A stretch of 64,000 nucleotides of DNA from Corynebacterium sp. CNJ-954 (GTDB lineage: Bacteria > Actinomycetota > Actinomycetes > Mycobacteriales > Mycobacteriaceae): contig NZ_MKKI01000033.1 of assembly GCF_001942345.1 (NCBI RefSeq), forward strand, positions 1-64,000, written 5' to 3'. The translations under genes were made by a program, and so were the position numbers. The notes below the pieces were generated by a model, which had not been told where the DNA came from, searched no databases, and was given only the letters and a program-made list of their open reading frames with translations. Shown one piece after another: positions 7,693-16,203 of this stretch (positions within the stretch are counted from its first letter, which is position 1; every line of letters starts with the position of its first letter).

Positions 7693-8901
7693 CTATTCTC
7701 CGACGACCGGAGTAAGTTCTCCGCTGCCGCTATCGGTCCACCGTCGAGTACCACTGGTGAACGGACCTGCCTCGTGCTCCCGGAACCAGTAGGTCTCGTC
7801 CGGCGACCAACCGGCCATCATCGTCTCCGCAGGTTCCGGATACTGCGTGCCGTCGGGAGGGGCACCCACCGGAACTGCGCGGGTGGCTGTTCGCAGGTAT
7901 CCGGCGACCGTCAGGTGGACGGCATCCCACTTCTCCGCGACCGCGGACCAGTCCGGCACTGTCCATCGGCCGTCGCGTCCGGTGACTTTGAACCACTCTC
8001 TCCGTAGCGTGTACGTCTGATCGAGTGGGAATTCGTCGCACAGTCTGACCCAGTCCTCAGGCTCATTGACTTCGTAGATACGGGGATTCGGCGGCGGTGC
8101 GTACGGGAAAGCATGGGCTGTACTGCCGAACCGGTCCTCCTGGAGCGGAACTCCCACCGGCATCTCTGTACCGGGGAAGGTCCTGGTCGAGGGGAGTGCC
8201 GGCGCGGGAGGTGTTGTCCACCATGCTCCCCCGGAGCCGGAGAGGGGTGCTTTGGTTGCCGACCGACGGTACTTCTCTTCCGTCGATTTCTGTTCGATTC
8301 GCCAGGTCGTGAGCTTCTCGAGGATGTCGCAGTCACTGAGTCCACGGCGTTGTGTGCTCGGGGTACGCTCACTGCGTTTGCCCCAGTAGACGAACCACTG
8401 GTCGGCAAGATCGGCCGGGCTGGACCACCAGCGGGTGTGTGGGGATTCCGCGATGAGGGCGGCAGTATTCTTCAGCGCCCCGTGCACGGGGGCTGTGCCG
8501 GCGAGGACATCCTGGCCCACGGGGTGCTGCCAGTACACAGCGGATTCGACAGACGTGGTGAGCGCGGCCAGGAGCAGGTCGGGGTCCGGGGGAAGCAAGG
8601 TTGTCCGGAGGATCTGCTCGGCAACCTGTTCCGGGGTGATCCTGGAATCCGGGTCCGGTGGGGAACCAGGGTCCTCGTAGATTCGTGACGGGCTGTCGGG
8701 GGCAGCAGACGACCGGAACGCGTATCTCCGAGCCTCGGGAACAGGGACCAGGTACTCGGCGGCCTGGCGGACCATACCCCACAGGGAATGTGCAGTTCCC
8801 TGGTTGTCGCGGCCATGGCGGTCCTCGCAGGCGATAACGTACTCCAGCACCATCCGTCGGCCTCGGGGACCCTCCAGCAACGTCGTTCCGTCCAGATCCA
8901 T
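7693..8901 (-). CDS. hypothetical protein, no recognised domain
   Basis: 402-residue soluble protein that I do not recognise. It has no signal peptide or membrane segment. It is rich in Trp and Pro, with a run of Trp-containing motifs (WWSSPADLADQWFVYWG, GGAWWTTP, WFKVTGRDGRW, ETYWFREHEAG). A Pro-rich linker around residues 235-275 seems to divide it into an N-terminal helical half and a C-terminal part. ATG 8901 is chosen; an upstream in-frame start at 8970 would run through the terminator hairpin at 8916-8962. It converges on the binding-protein gene with a 6-bp gap. Codon usage looks ordinary. Confidence 0.7.
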   Translation of the reverse strand: MDLDGTTLLEGPRGRRMVLEYVIACEDRHGRDNQGTAHSLWGMVRQAAEYLVPVPEARRYAFRSSAAPDSPSRIYEDPGSPPDPDSRITPEQVAEQILRTTLLPPDPDLLLAALTTSVESAVYWQHPVGQDVLAGTAPVHGALKNTAALIAESPHTRWWSSPADLADQWFVYWGKRSERTPSTQRRGLSDCDILEKLTTWRIEQKSTEEKYRRSATKAPLSGSGGAWWTTPPAPALPSTRTFPGTEMPVGVPLQEDRFGSTAHAFPYAPPPNPRIYEVNEPEDWVRLCDEFPLDQTYTLRREWFKVTGRDGRWTVPDWSAVAEKWDAVHLTVAGYLRTATRAVPVGAPPDGTQYPEPAETMMAGWSPDETYWFREHEAGPFTSGTRRWTDSGSGELTPVVGE

Positions 8902-8915
8902 GTGTCCCAGCGTAA

Positions 8916-8962
8916 GCAACCGGGGCCCGACGGTCAGAAGAAGACCGTCGGGCCCCGGTTGC
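8916..8962 (-). terminator. strong hairpin terminator after the SGNH esterase gene
   Basis: Twenty-bp perfect arms (8916-8935 and 8943-8962), beginning GCAACCGGGGCC, with a 7-nt loop AGAAGAA. It lies 18 bp after the esterase stop and just before the unrecognised gene on the same strand, so it should insulate the two. There is no U-tract, as is usual for GC-rich actinobacteria. Confidence 0.8.
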
Positions 8963-8979
8963 GGGGACACGGGGACGTG

Positions 8980-9846
8980 TCAGGCGTTCGCGGCGGCGCG
9001 TCCCATGGCACGCAGACCGGTGTCGGTCATGTGCAGCGGGAGGTTACGACGCTCGGAGGTGGTGTCGATCAGGCCGACGACCCACCGGTCGTTCGAGCAC
9101 ATCTCGTGGCCGCGGCTCGGCCCCTTGAGGTCGACGAAGCTGCCACCGGCGCCGGTGGCTCCGTCACGCAAGGCACGTTCCAGAGCCCACTCGACGTCGG
9201 AGACCTGAATCAGGGCGCTCGGCACCTGCACGTTCGGGATGACGTTGATCGGGCAGACCTGGCCGGCGCCGTTGGTGATGTGCGGGAAGCCCAGCACCTT
9301 CACATTGGCGTTGGGGGCGAGGCGCTTGACGTGGGAGACGGTGCGGTTCACCGAGTCGCGCAGCTGGCGCTCGATCTGCGAGACCGGCAGCTTGTCGCCG
9401 AGGATGTAGGGGTAGGTGTCGTTGGCGCCTGCCCAGATGACGACCTCGTTGGTGCCGGCGTTCAGGGCACCTCCGCGGTTGGCCCGGTCTGCCTGCTCGG
9501 TGACGTGCATGCCACCGGTGCGGTAGGAGCCGCCGGCACAGGAGTAGTTGTCGACGTGCTTGCCGGACGCCTGGCCGTAGGAGTTGGCGAACCGGTTGTC
9601 CGTGCCGCAACCCGAACCGCTGAGGATCGGGTCGGGCAGGGGGAGGCCCTTGCCGGCAGCCCAGTTGTAGATGTCCGGGTTGGCGACGATGGAGTCGCCG
9701 AGGACGACGGTGTTTCCGGGGGCGGCCTGGCTTTCCGGTGCTGACAGCAGCGTCCCGGACAGGGCGGCGACCGTGGCTACGGCGGCGGCTGCGATTCCGG
9801 CGATGCGGCGGCCTGCCCGCGATGCCGTGCGGTGTCGTGCGCTCAT
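8980..9846 (-). CDS. secreted SGNH/GDSL hydrolase (esterase/lipase)
   Basis: Exported esterase of 288 residues. It has a basic N-terminus, a hydrophobic core (about 16-36) and a predicted cleavage after SQA-A near 41-42. Then come block I VVLGDSIV (Ser52), Gly in the YSCAGGSY segment (block II), the block III Asn in WAGANDTYPY and the C-terminal His in LPLHMTD. Cysteines in GSGCGTDN, YSCAGG, QVCPIN and HEMCSND could form disulfides. The ATG at 9846 follows AGGAGAGGA. It is divergent from the acyl-CoA ligase gene and ends in a strong terminator. A lipid ester substrate is likely but not shown. Confidence 0.88.
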   Translation of the reverse strand: MSARHRTASRAGRRIAGIAAAAVATVAALSGTLLSAPESQAAPGNTVVLGDSIVANPDIYNWAAGKGLPLPDPILSGSGCGTDNRFANSYGQASGKHVDNYSCAGGSYRTGGMHVTEQADRANRGGALNAGTNEVVIWAGANDTYPYILGDKLPVSQIERQLRDSVNRTVSHVKRLAPNANVKVLGFPHITNGAGQVCPINVIPNVQVPSALIQVSDVEWALERALRDGATGAGGSFVDLKGPSRGHEMCSNDRWVVGLIDTTSERRNLPLHMTDTGLRAMGRAAANA

Positions 9847-9945
9847 TACTGAGGTTCCTCTCCTGAAACGTGTCATGTGTCCCGACGTGTCCCCGACAAG
9901 CCGTAGACGGATTCGGTCTCCTGAACCGTTTCCTGGGACAACGAC

Positions 9946-9989
9946 GTTACATTAGCGTGACTTTATCCACTAATCATCCAAAATGTAAC
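9946..9989. promoter_or_regulatory. inverted repeat in the esterase / acyl-CoA ligase gap
   Basis: Within the 402-bp divergent gap (9847-10248), 8-bp perfect arms GTTACATT (9946-9953) and AATGTAAC (9982-9989) flank an AT-rich 28-bp core (CTTTATCCACTAATC). It looks like a regulator site or looping operator over the esterase promoter. The rest of the gap holds only GC-rich leader sequence and a short tandem repeat. Confidence 0.4.
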
Positions 9990-10179
9990 CCCTGTGGCTA
10001 AAGTTGCAATTGTTACGTATGTGGCTGAAGGTGTCAGCCCGGGTTCGGAGCCGCCAGGTAACGCCAGGCGGCCTCGGCCCGGTATGGTAGACGAAAGTAA
10101 TTTGACGACCCCGGCCCTGGCGCGCCGCCCCGACGTCCGCCCCCTCGTCATGCCGCGCGTACGTTTCACGGGGGAGCGC

Positions 10180-10221
10180 GAGACGACCACGTACGAGACC
10201 ACCGAGACGACCGAGACCACC
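10180..10221 (+). repeat. 9-bp tandem repeat in the acyl-CoA ligase leader
   Basis: The unit GAGACSACC occurs once at 10180-10188 and three times head-to-tail at 10195-10221, about 30 bp before the start of the ligase gene. Read in the ligase frame it would encode Glu-Thr-Thr repeats, but the GTG at 10249 with AAGGAG in front is the better start, so the repeat is probably untranslated. Confidence 0.6.
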
Positions 10222-10248
10222 AACCACAGACTCAGAAAAGGAGCGACA

Positions 10249-11895
10249 GTGTTTGAACAGCTGTCCTATGACCTCAAAGGTGCCGTAAAAGGTGCCAAGG
10301 CCTTCGTGAACACAGGATTCCTCAAGGGATCCACCCCTGCCGGCGGTCTCGGGGTGGCTAAGGCGCTGGGACGCTACGGCACCAGTCTCGCCGGCCTCCT
10401 CGAGGGGACCACCGCCCGGTTCCCCTCCCGACTGGCGCTCGTCGACGATGACGGCGAACTGACCTACCAGGAGCTGACCAACTACTCCCGGCTCACCGCC
10501 CACACCCTGGCCAGCCACGGCATCACCTCGGACAGCCGTGTCGGCATCATGGCCCGCAACGGTCGCGGATTCCTCTTCCCCCTGGCAGCCAAGGGGTACC
10601 TCGGGTACACCGTCTTCCTGCTGAATGTCGGTGCCAGCAAGCACCAGATCGCTGAGATCGTCAAGGAGCACAAGCTCGACGTCATCTTCTACGACTCCGA
10701 GTTCGACGACCGGTTCCCCGATGACCTCACCGACTTCGGCGCCACCCTCGTCCACGCGGACGCCGCCGAGGGGCACCGCACGGACATCGACTATCCGACG
10801 ATCGAGGACTTCTGGGCCAACCCCGGTCCCGACAACGACGCATTCCCGGCCCGTCCCACCCAGGGCGGGGTCATCCTGATGTCCTCCGGTACCAGCGGCA
10901 CCCCCAAGGCTGTCTCCCACACCGAGCCCAGTTTCCCGGTGGGCGTCCTCGGCCCCGTCCTCAAGGGCCTGGACGTCAAGGCCGGGGACCGGCTCCAGCT
11001 GACCGCGAGCCTCTTCCACGTCCTCGGCTGGGGTGCCGCAGTCCTGGCCATCACCGCGGGGTGCACGCTGGTGACCCAGCGTGTGTTCAAGCCCGAGGTC
11101 GTGCTGCAGCAGGTGCAGGACTACAGGTGCACCGGCATGCTCAGCTCCGCTGTCTTCCTCAAGGACGTCCTGGCCGTGGATGACGGGTCCTACGACCTGT
11201 CGACAATGACGTGGATCCTCAACGCCGGCAACGCGATGAGCGAAGACCTCGTGCGTGGCCTGCAGGAGCGCTACGGCAACATCCTGTCCAGCGGCTACGG
11301 TTCTACCGAAGGCCTGCTCGTGGCCTACGCCACCCCGGAGGACCTCGCAGAGGATCCGCTCACCGCCGGACACCGGGTGTGGAACGGCCGCCTGGAACTG
11401 CTCGACCCGGAGACCGGTAAGCAGGTGGCTCCCGGTGAGGTCGGCATCATCCACGCCCACAACGCCATGTCCATGAAGGGATACCTCGGTAACCGGGACA
11501 AGCCTGACTACCGTGACGGCATGCTGGACCTCGGTGACAAGGGTGTCATCGACCCGAAGACCGGTCGTCTGCGCGTGCTGGGGCGCAACAACGACATGAT
11601 CATCGTCGGCGGCGAGAACATCTGGCCGACCTCGGTGTCCGACATCATCGACCGGGTGGACGGCGTTGCCGAGTCCTACTGTGTCGGGGTGGAGGACGAC
11701 GAGAAGTTCCAGCGCGTCAAGGCCTATGTCGTCACCGACGGGTCCACCGAGCTGAGTGAGGACGACATCCGCACCCACGTGCGGGAGAACTTCATGGCCC
11801 CGGCTGTGCCGCGCGACGTGGTTCTGATGAATCAGCCGCTGCCGCGCAACCCGATCGGCAAGGTCGTCAAGCGCGAGCTGGAGGCCTTCGGCTGA
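10249..11895 (+). CDS. fatty-acid acyl-CoA/acyl-AMP ligase (FadD family)
   Basis: ANL-superfamily adenylating enzyme of 548 residues that activates a carboxylic acid, probably a fatty acid, with ATP. Motifs seen: P-loop MSSGTSGTPKAVSH, the GYGSTEG adenine motif, the LDLGDKG Asp, hinge GRNNDMIIVGGENIWP and catalytic Lys in NPIGKVVKREL. The GTG at 10249 is preceded by AAAAGGAG. It is divergent from a secreted esterase, so ester hydrolysis followed by fatty-acid activation is an attractive pairing, though inferred. It ends at a strong terminator. CoA versus acyl-AMP as final product cannot be told from sequence. Confidence 0.92.
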   Translation: MFEQLSYDLKGAVKGAKAFVNTGFLKGSTPAGGLGVAKALGRYGTSLAGLLEGTTARFPSRLALVDDDGELTYQELTNYSRLTAHTLASHGITSDSRVGIMARNGRGFLFPLAAKGYLGYTVFLLNVGASKHQIAEIVKEHKLDVIFYDSEFDDRFPDDLTDFGATLVHADAAEGHRTDIDYPTIEDFWANPGPDNDAFPARPTQGGVILMSSGTSGTPKAVSHTEPSFPVGVLGPVLKGLDVKAGDRLQLTASLFHVLGWGAAVLAITAGCTLVTQRVFKPEVVLQQVQDYRCTGMLSSAVFLKDVLAVDDGSYDLSTMTWILNAGNAMSEDLVRGLQERYGNILSSGYGSTEGLLVAYATPEDLAEDPLTAGHRVWNGRLELLDPETGKQVAPGEVGIIHAHNAMSMKGYLGNRDKPDYRDGMLDLGDKGVIDPKTGRLRVLGRNNDMIIVGGENIWPTSVSDIIDRVDGVAESYCVGVEDDEKFQRVKAYVVTDGSTELSEDDIRTHVRENFMAPAVPRDVVLMNQPLPRNPIGKVVKRELEAFG

Positions 11896-11924
11896 GCGAC
11901 GTCGTCCGGTTCCGGTGTTGTCGT

Positions 11925-11980
11925 CTGAGTCACCGCCCAGAACGCTTCGGAGCCGTTTTCTGTTCTGTGCGGTGACTCAG
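11925..11980 (+). terminator. hairpin terminator after the acyl-CoA ligase gene
   Basis: CTGAGTCACCGCCCAGAAC pairs with GTTCTGTGCGGTGACTCAG over 19 bp with one mismatch and an 18-nt loop. It lies 29 bp after the stop codon, between convergent genes, so it may act in both directions. Confidence 0.75.
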
Positions 11981-12016
11981 ATCGTGTGAGCGGCATGGGG
12001 CCACAGGACACACGGG

Positions 12017-12048
12017 CACAGGGGCACAGGGGCACAGGGGCACAGGGG
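12017..12048. repeat. 8-bp tandem repeat (CACAGGGG x4)
   Basis: Four perfect copies of CACAGGGG followed by CACAC, in the gap between the ligase terminator and the stop codon of the CPBP protease gene. The unit is not a multiple of three but lies outside coding sequence. It is a likely site of length variation between strains; no other role is visible. Confidence 0.8.
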
Positions 12049-12058
12049 CACACTGACG

Positions 12059-12820
12059 TCACAGCCCCGGTGTGGACCCCAGCACCTGGTAGCCCACGAA
12101 CGCCACGGTGTCGATCAGGCCGTGCGCGATGATCAACGGCCAGACACGGCCTGTGCGGTAGAAGAACCAGACGAAGACCAGCCCCATCACCATGTTGCCC
12201 AGTCCGGCGGAATACCCCTGGTAAAGGTGGTAACTTCCGCGAAGCACCGCCGACGCCAGGAAGACCCAGATCCACGGCACCCGGAGTTGGCGTAGTCGGC
12301 AGCACAGCCACGCCACCACGAGGATCTCCTCGGCGAAGCCGTTCGCCCACGAGTTCAGGATCAGCAGCAGCAGATCCTGGACGCTGCGGTCCAGTCCGGT
12401 CGGGATGACCTCCTTGGACAGCCCCAGCTGTACTGCTCCGACATAGAAGGCCAGTCCCGGCACGCCGATCAGCGCTGCCAGACCCGCGCCGGGAAGAGTG
12501 TCGCGCCACCGGGGGCTGAGGTGCACCCCGGACGCGCCGGGCCGCCCCGCCAGTGTCGGCGGCACATGCCGCAGCAGCAGGAACAGCGCCAGCCCACCCC
12601 AGGCGACGAGCACGCCGGTGGAGACCAGCTGGAATGCAGGATCGAGCCAGGTCAGTGTCGACTGACGGGCGTTGAGGGTGGTGCTCTGCTCATTGAGGTC
12701 CTCCGGCATCGTGGCGGCCTCGAGAAGCCGCAACGCCGAGCGGACCCCGGAGGCGCCGAATGTGACGGCGAGGGCGATGACCAGCTCCCACCGGAGAGCA
12801 CGTCGGTCGGACCGGTTCAT
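12059..12820 (-). CDS. CPBP family intramembrane metalloprotease
   Basis: Membrane protein of 253 residues of the CAAX-protease/bacteriocin-processing (Abi) family. About six to seven hydrophobic segments are visible. The conserved motifs are the Glu pair in NGFAEEILVVAWLCCRL (Glu164-165), HLYQG (His198) and IIAHGLIDT (His233), which together form the metal site. The start ATG overlaps the amidase stop by 4 bp (ATGA), so the two are translated together. Bacterial relatives process peptides or prenylated substrates; the substrate here is unknown. Confidence 0.88.
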   Translation of the reverse strand: MNRSDRRALRWELVIALAVTFGASGVRSALRLLEAATMPEDLNEQSTTLNARQSTLTWLDPAFQLVSTGVLVAWGGLALFLLLRHVPPTLAGRPGASGVHLSPRWRDTLPGAGLAALIGVPGLAFYVGAVQLGLSKEVIPTGLDRSVQDLLLLILNSWANGFAEEILVVAWLCCRLRQLRVPWIWVFLASAVLRGSYHLYQGYSAGLGNMVMGLVFVWFFYRTGRVWPLIIAHGLIDTVAFVGYQVLGSTPGL

Positions 12821-14244
12821 CGCCTGTCCCTGGAAGCGTCCTCGATCAACGCCTCGAGGTCGCCGGGGTCGGCGACGGTCACGGCATCGAGCACGGACGG
12901 GTCAGCGTCCACCATCCGTGCCACAGTCTCCTGCAGATGCTGTGCCAGGCCGAGGAGCTCGGCGGCGGAGACCCGGTCAGCGACGGCGCCCAGGTGGACC
13001 GAGACCGGCCACCGCCCGGGTGCGGCGTCGGGTGTCACCAGGGGCACGGAGAGTCCCGCCCATCCGGTGAGGTTCCAGAGCGTGGCCCACGGCGTCCAGG
13101 CGGTCTGCGCCAGGAAATCCGCGGCGGGGTCAACGACACCAGGTGCCTCCTGCCGGGACATCCGGGCGAAAGCGCCGATGCCGGGCGGCGCGCATGCCAG
13201 CATCGGAGTCACGACCACGTCCACGGGACCGGCCGGGTCGCCGTCCCATGCCCTGAGGACGTCCCCCGGGAGCGCTGAGACCGCGTCGGTGGCGTCCGCG
13301 ATCTCAGCGGGGGTGAGGGCCCGGCCCCGCCGTCTCAACCAGGTGGGCATCATCGTCACAGGATCAGGCAGGTCACGGCACCGGGCTGCCATGATCCGCG
13401 AGTACACGTCGAAGCGCTCCACCGGGTACGGGGCCGCCACCGGGCGGACACCGCTGACGGCGGGGTGGGTGACAAGCAGGGACGCGGCAGCCGCCGTGGC
13501 GTTGGCCACCGTCGGCTCCACTGCGGTGGCGGTGTGGAACGGACGGTTGGTGTGCCCCAGCCGTAGCGGCCGTGTCGGCGCGGACGGCGTTGACGGTGCG
13601 GAGATTCCGTAGGCGCGGGCCGTGAGGTCGAGGTCGCGGGCGATGAATCCCTGCGCCGCCGGATTCGGCAGACCACCGTTGTCCACGGTGTGTGCGGGTT
13701 TCAGCCCGGGCAGGCCCACCGCCGCTGCAGGCACGCGGATCGACCCGCCACCGTCGCTGGCGTGGGCGACGTCGACGATGCCGCGTGCCACGGCCACCGC
13801 AGCGCCGGACGAGGAACCACCGGACGTCATCCGTCGGTCGACCGGGTTCACCGGACCGGGACCGTGGGCGGGTTCGGTGTAGACCGTCGCCCCGAATTCT
13901 GCGGTGACACTGGCCCCGACCAGCCTGGCGCCTTCCTCCAGAAGTCGTGTCACGGCGGTGTCGTCGGCCTTCGCGACCACGGCATGTCCGACAGAACCGA
14001 AGGTCGTGACCTCGCCGGCCACGCGGTTGAGGTCCTTGACCAGGACGTCCAGTCCCCGTAGCGGGCCGTGCTCCCGACGATCCTCGTGAGCCCCGTCGTA
14101 GATCCTGGCCACACCCAGTTCTTCGGGGGACAACCCGGTGCGCGCGCTCAGTCGGGTGAGTCGCAGCGACACGGCCTCGGTGCTGTTGGAGCTGCCGGTA
14201 CTGCGGGTGTCTGCAGTGCCTTCCCTGGGTGGTGGGGGATTCAT
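12817..14244 (-). CDS. amidase (amidase signature family)
   Basis: Ser-cisSer-Lys amidase hydrolysing carboxamide bonds, 475 residues, cytoplasmic. The triad is visible: Lys70 in GLDVLVKDLNR, the cis-Ser in MTSGGSSSGAAVAVA (about 144-146) and the nucleophile Ser168 in ASDGGGSIRVPAA. The C-terminal half is less conserved and determines substrate, which is not predictable. ATG 14244 is supported by TAGTGT (14252-14257, minus) ending 7 nt upstream, a leaderless arrangement divergent from pheA. It overlaps the CPBP protease gene by 4 bp. Confidence 0.9.
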   Translation of the reverse strand: MNPPPPREGTADTRSTGSSNSTEAVSLRLTRLSARTGLSPEELGVARIYDGAHEDRREHGPLRGLDVLVKDLNRVAGEVTTFGSVGHAVVAKADDTAVTRLLEEGARLVGASVTAEFGATVYTEPAHGPGPVNPVDRRMTSGGSSSGAAVAVARGIVDVAHASDGGGSIRVPAAAVGLPGLKPAHTVDNGGLPNPAAQGFIARDLDLTARAYGISAPSTPSAPTRPLRLGHTNRPFHTATAVEPTVANATAAAASLLVTHPAVSGVRPVAAPYPVERFDVYSRIMAARCRDLPDPVTMMPTWLRRRGRALTPAEIADATDAVSALPGDVLRAWDGDPAGPVDVVVTPMLACAPPGIGAFARMSRQEAPGVVDPAADFLAQTAWTPWATLWNLTGWAGLSVPLVTPDAAPGRWPVSVHLGAVADRVSAAELLGLAQHLQETVARMVDADPSVLDAVTVADPGDLEALIEDASRDRR

Positions 14245-14251
14245 GTCGGAC

Positions 14252-14274
14252 ACACTACCGGCGCCCGGTAGATT
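14252..14274. promoter_or_regulatory. divergent leaderless promoters (amidase and pheA)
   Basis: TAGTGT on the minus strand (14252-14257) ends 7 nt before the amidase ATG. TAGATT on the plus strand (14269-14274) ends 6 nt before the pheA ATG. Only 36 bp separate the two starts, leaving no room for leaders. Confidence 0.5.
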
Positions 14275-14280
14275 GGTGTC

Positions 14281-15237
14281 ATGAGTGACATCGAGACGGT
14301 GGCCTATCTCGGCCCACGTGGAACCTTCACCGAACAGGCCGTCCTGAATATGACGGCCGCCGGTCACCTGCCGGAGGATGTCGCCCACCGCACGGTGGCC
14401 TCCCCTGCGGAGGCTCTGGACCTGGTCCGGCAGGGTGAGGTCGACCGGGCCGTCGTCGCCCTGGAGAGCAGCGTGGACGGGCCGGTCACGCAGACCTTCG
14501 ACTCGCTGGCCGACGGAGCACCGGTGCAGATCCTGCGGGAACATGACGTCCCCGTCGTTTTCTCGATCCTCGTACGCCCCGGCACCCGGCTCGAGGACGT
14601 CCGGACCTTCACCACCCACCCCGTCGCACAGGCTCAGGTGCGGCGGTGGGCCGCCGAACATCTGCCCCACGCGGAGTTCATCCCCGCAAGTTCCAATGGT
14701 GCCGCCGCTGCCGCTGTCGCCGCCGGGGAGGCGGACGCTGCGGCGGCGCCGGCACGTGCCGGCGTGCTCCACGAGCTGGAGACCGTTGCGGAGGGTATCG
14801 CCGACGTGGCCGGGGCCCACACCCGGTTCGTCCTGGTGGGCCTGCCTCAGGAGCCCACCGCCCGCACCGGGCACGACCGCACCGCCATTGTCCTGCAGGT
14901 TCCCAATGTGCCGGCGTCACTGGTGATGGCACTGATGGAACTGGCCACCCGCAGGGTCGACATGTCACGCATCGAGTCGCGTCCGACCCGGGAGAAGGCG
15001 GGAACCTACAACTTCCACGTGGAACTTGTCGGACACCTGCAGGACGACGCCGTCGCCGAGGCCCTGGCGGGCCTGCACCGCTACTGCGACCGCATCCGGT
15101 TCCTCGGATCCTGGCCACAGGAAGGGTGGGTCGGCGGTGTCGACGGTCCCGACGGCTCCGTGCCGCCCGACTACGCCGCCTCCTGGGAGTGGATCCGGGG
15201 GCTGAGAGGGCTGAGCGGTCGGGGTGGACAGCCGTGA
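14281..15237 (+). CDS. pheA: prephenate dehydratase
   Basis: Converts prephenate to phenylpyruvate in phenylalanine synthesis. The 318-residue product has the N-terminal YLGPRGTFTEQAV motif, the catalytic Thr-Arg-Phe in GAHTRFVLVGL and a C-terminal ACT domain with the ESRP motif (RIESRPTREKAGTYNFHVE) that binds phenylalanine for feedback control. There is no chorismate mutase domain, so it is the monofunctional type. Translation probably starts on a leaderless mRNA. Its stop overlaps the start of the phosphatase gene (GTGA). The pheA-phosphoglycerate-mutase pairing is conserved in corynebacteria (from memory). Confidence 0.95.
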   Translation: MSDIETVAYLGPRGTFTEQAVLNMTAAGHLPEDVAHRTVASPAEALDLVRQGEVDRAVVALESSVDGPVTQTFDSLADGAPVQILREHDVPVVFSILVRPGTRLEDVRTFTTHPVAQAQVRRWAAEHLPHAEFIPASSNGAAAAAVAAGEADAAAAPARAGVLHELETVAEGIADVAGAHTRFVLVGLPQEPTARTGHDRTAIVLQVPNVPASLVMALMELATRRVDMSRIESRPTREKAGTYNFHVELVGHLQDDAVAEALAGLHRYCDRIRFLGSWPQEGWVGGVDGPDGSVPPDYAASWEWIRGLRGLSGRGGQP

Positions 15238-16193
15238 GCCGACTGCTGCTGATCCGACACGGGCAGACCACCTCGAATGTCAGCCACGCCCTCGACACCA
15301 ACCTGCCCGGGGCTGCGCTGACCGACCTAGGCTGGTCACAGGCCCGGGCCGCGGGGGAACGGCTCGCCAGAGAACGAACCGGGGAAGGGGCCGAGGACGG
15401 GGACGGACAGGACGCCCCCTTGGCGATGGTGTCCTCACAGGCGTTGCGTGCCCGCCAGACCGCGGCCGGAATCGCCCTCGGCGGCAGCGGCCGTGGTCTG
15501 CAACTGGAACGCACCGCGCCGGGCAGTGATTTCGCCGACGCCCTGGCACAACTGGCGGAGCTCGAGGTCACCGACGGTCTCGACCACGTGGACGTGGGAC
15601 CGGAGGAGTCCGCGACGGCGGGGGCCCCGGCAGCTCTCGGTGGCGGTACCACGACTCATCCCACGGCGTCCGGATCACTCACTCCGTCCGATGTGTCCTC
15701 GGTGTCCTCGGCGCTGCACCGCCCGCTTCCCCTGGTGATGCCGGGTGCGGTGCCCGGGATCTCGGAGATCCCCGCCGGACAGTACGAGATGCGGGTGGAT
15801 CCGGACGCGCACTACGGATACCACCGCACCTTCGCCGAATGGTTGGGTGGGTCGATGGACCTGCCCGTGCCCGGCGCATCCACCGGACGTGAGGTTGTCG
15901 GACGGTACCTCGGCACACTGCTGCCGGTGCTGTCCACCGCTCAACGCGCCGGGTCGGATCTGGCGGTCGTCAGCCACGGTGCGGTGATCCGCCTGATTGC
16001 CGCCTACCTGGGAAGGGTGGATCCCGAGTTCGCGGTACGGACGCTGCTGCCCAATACCCTGCGGGTTGATCTGGAGGTCCCCGACCTGGGTGGTTCCCTT
16101 GCACCGGAGGACCTCAGTGAGGCAGTCGCCGAGGGGTGGAAGGTCACGGACTGGGCCGGGCACGGTGAACCGCCGCGGGCAGGGAGGGGCTGA
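15234..16193 (+). CDS. histidine phosphatase family protein
   Basis: Phosphatase of the phosphoglycerate-mutase-like superfamily, 319 residues. It has the RHG motif LLIRHGQTTSN (His9) and the second histidine in VVSHGAVIRL. Unusually it carries an extended Ser/Thr/Pro- and Gly-rich insertion (about residues 115-175) between the core halves. GTG 15234 overlaps the pheA stop by 4 bp, indicating translational coupling. It converges on a metallopeptidase gene. Substrate is unknown; true mutase activity is unlikely given the divergence. Confidence 0.9.
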   Translation: MSRLLLIRHGQTTSNVSHALDTNLPGAALTDLGWSQARAAGERLARERTGEGAEDGDGQDAPLAMVSSQALRARQTAAGIALGGSGRGLQLERTAPGSDFADALAQLAELEVTDGLDHVDVGPEESATAGAPAALGGGTTTHPTASGSLTPSDVSSVSSALHRPLPLVMPGAVPGISEIPAGQYEMRVDPDAHYGYHRTFAEWLGGSMDLPVPGASTGREVVGRYLGTLLPVLSTAQRAGSDLAVVSHGAVIRLIAAYLGRVDPEFAVRTLLPNTLRVDLEVPDLGGSLAPEDLSEAVAEGWKVTDWAGHGEPPRAGRG

Positions 16194-16203
16194 CCAGGAC
16201 GGT

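Noticed and set aside
9970..11778. A 602-codon open frame on the minus strand opposite the acyl-CoA ligase gene
   Set aside because: GC-rich codon bias keeps the opposite strand open. The translation is low-complexity (Val/Gly/Asp/His) and the plus strand encodes a clear ANL enzyme.
12017..12048. CACAGGGG repeats as a CRISPR array
   Set aside because: The repeats are 8 bp and directly adjacent with no spacers, and there are no cas genes in the window.
12817..14874. A longer amidase of 685 residues starting at 14874
   Set aside because: The upstream extension runs antisense through pheA, and a leaderless -10 element points to the start at 14244.
14646..16193. A 515-residue product ending in the histidine phosphatase
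   Set aside because: The first 196 codons are a shifted reading of pheA. The RHG motif needs a start at 15234, which overlaps the pheA stop.
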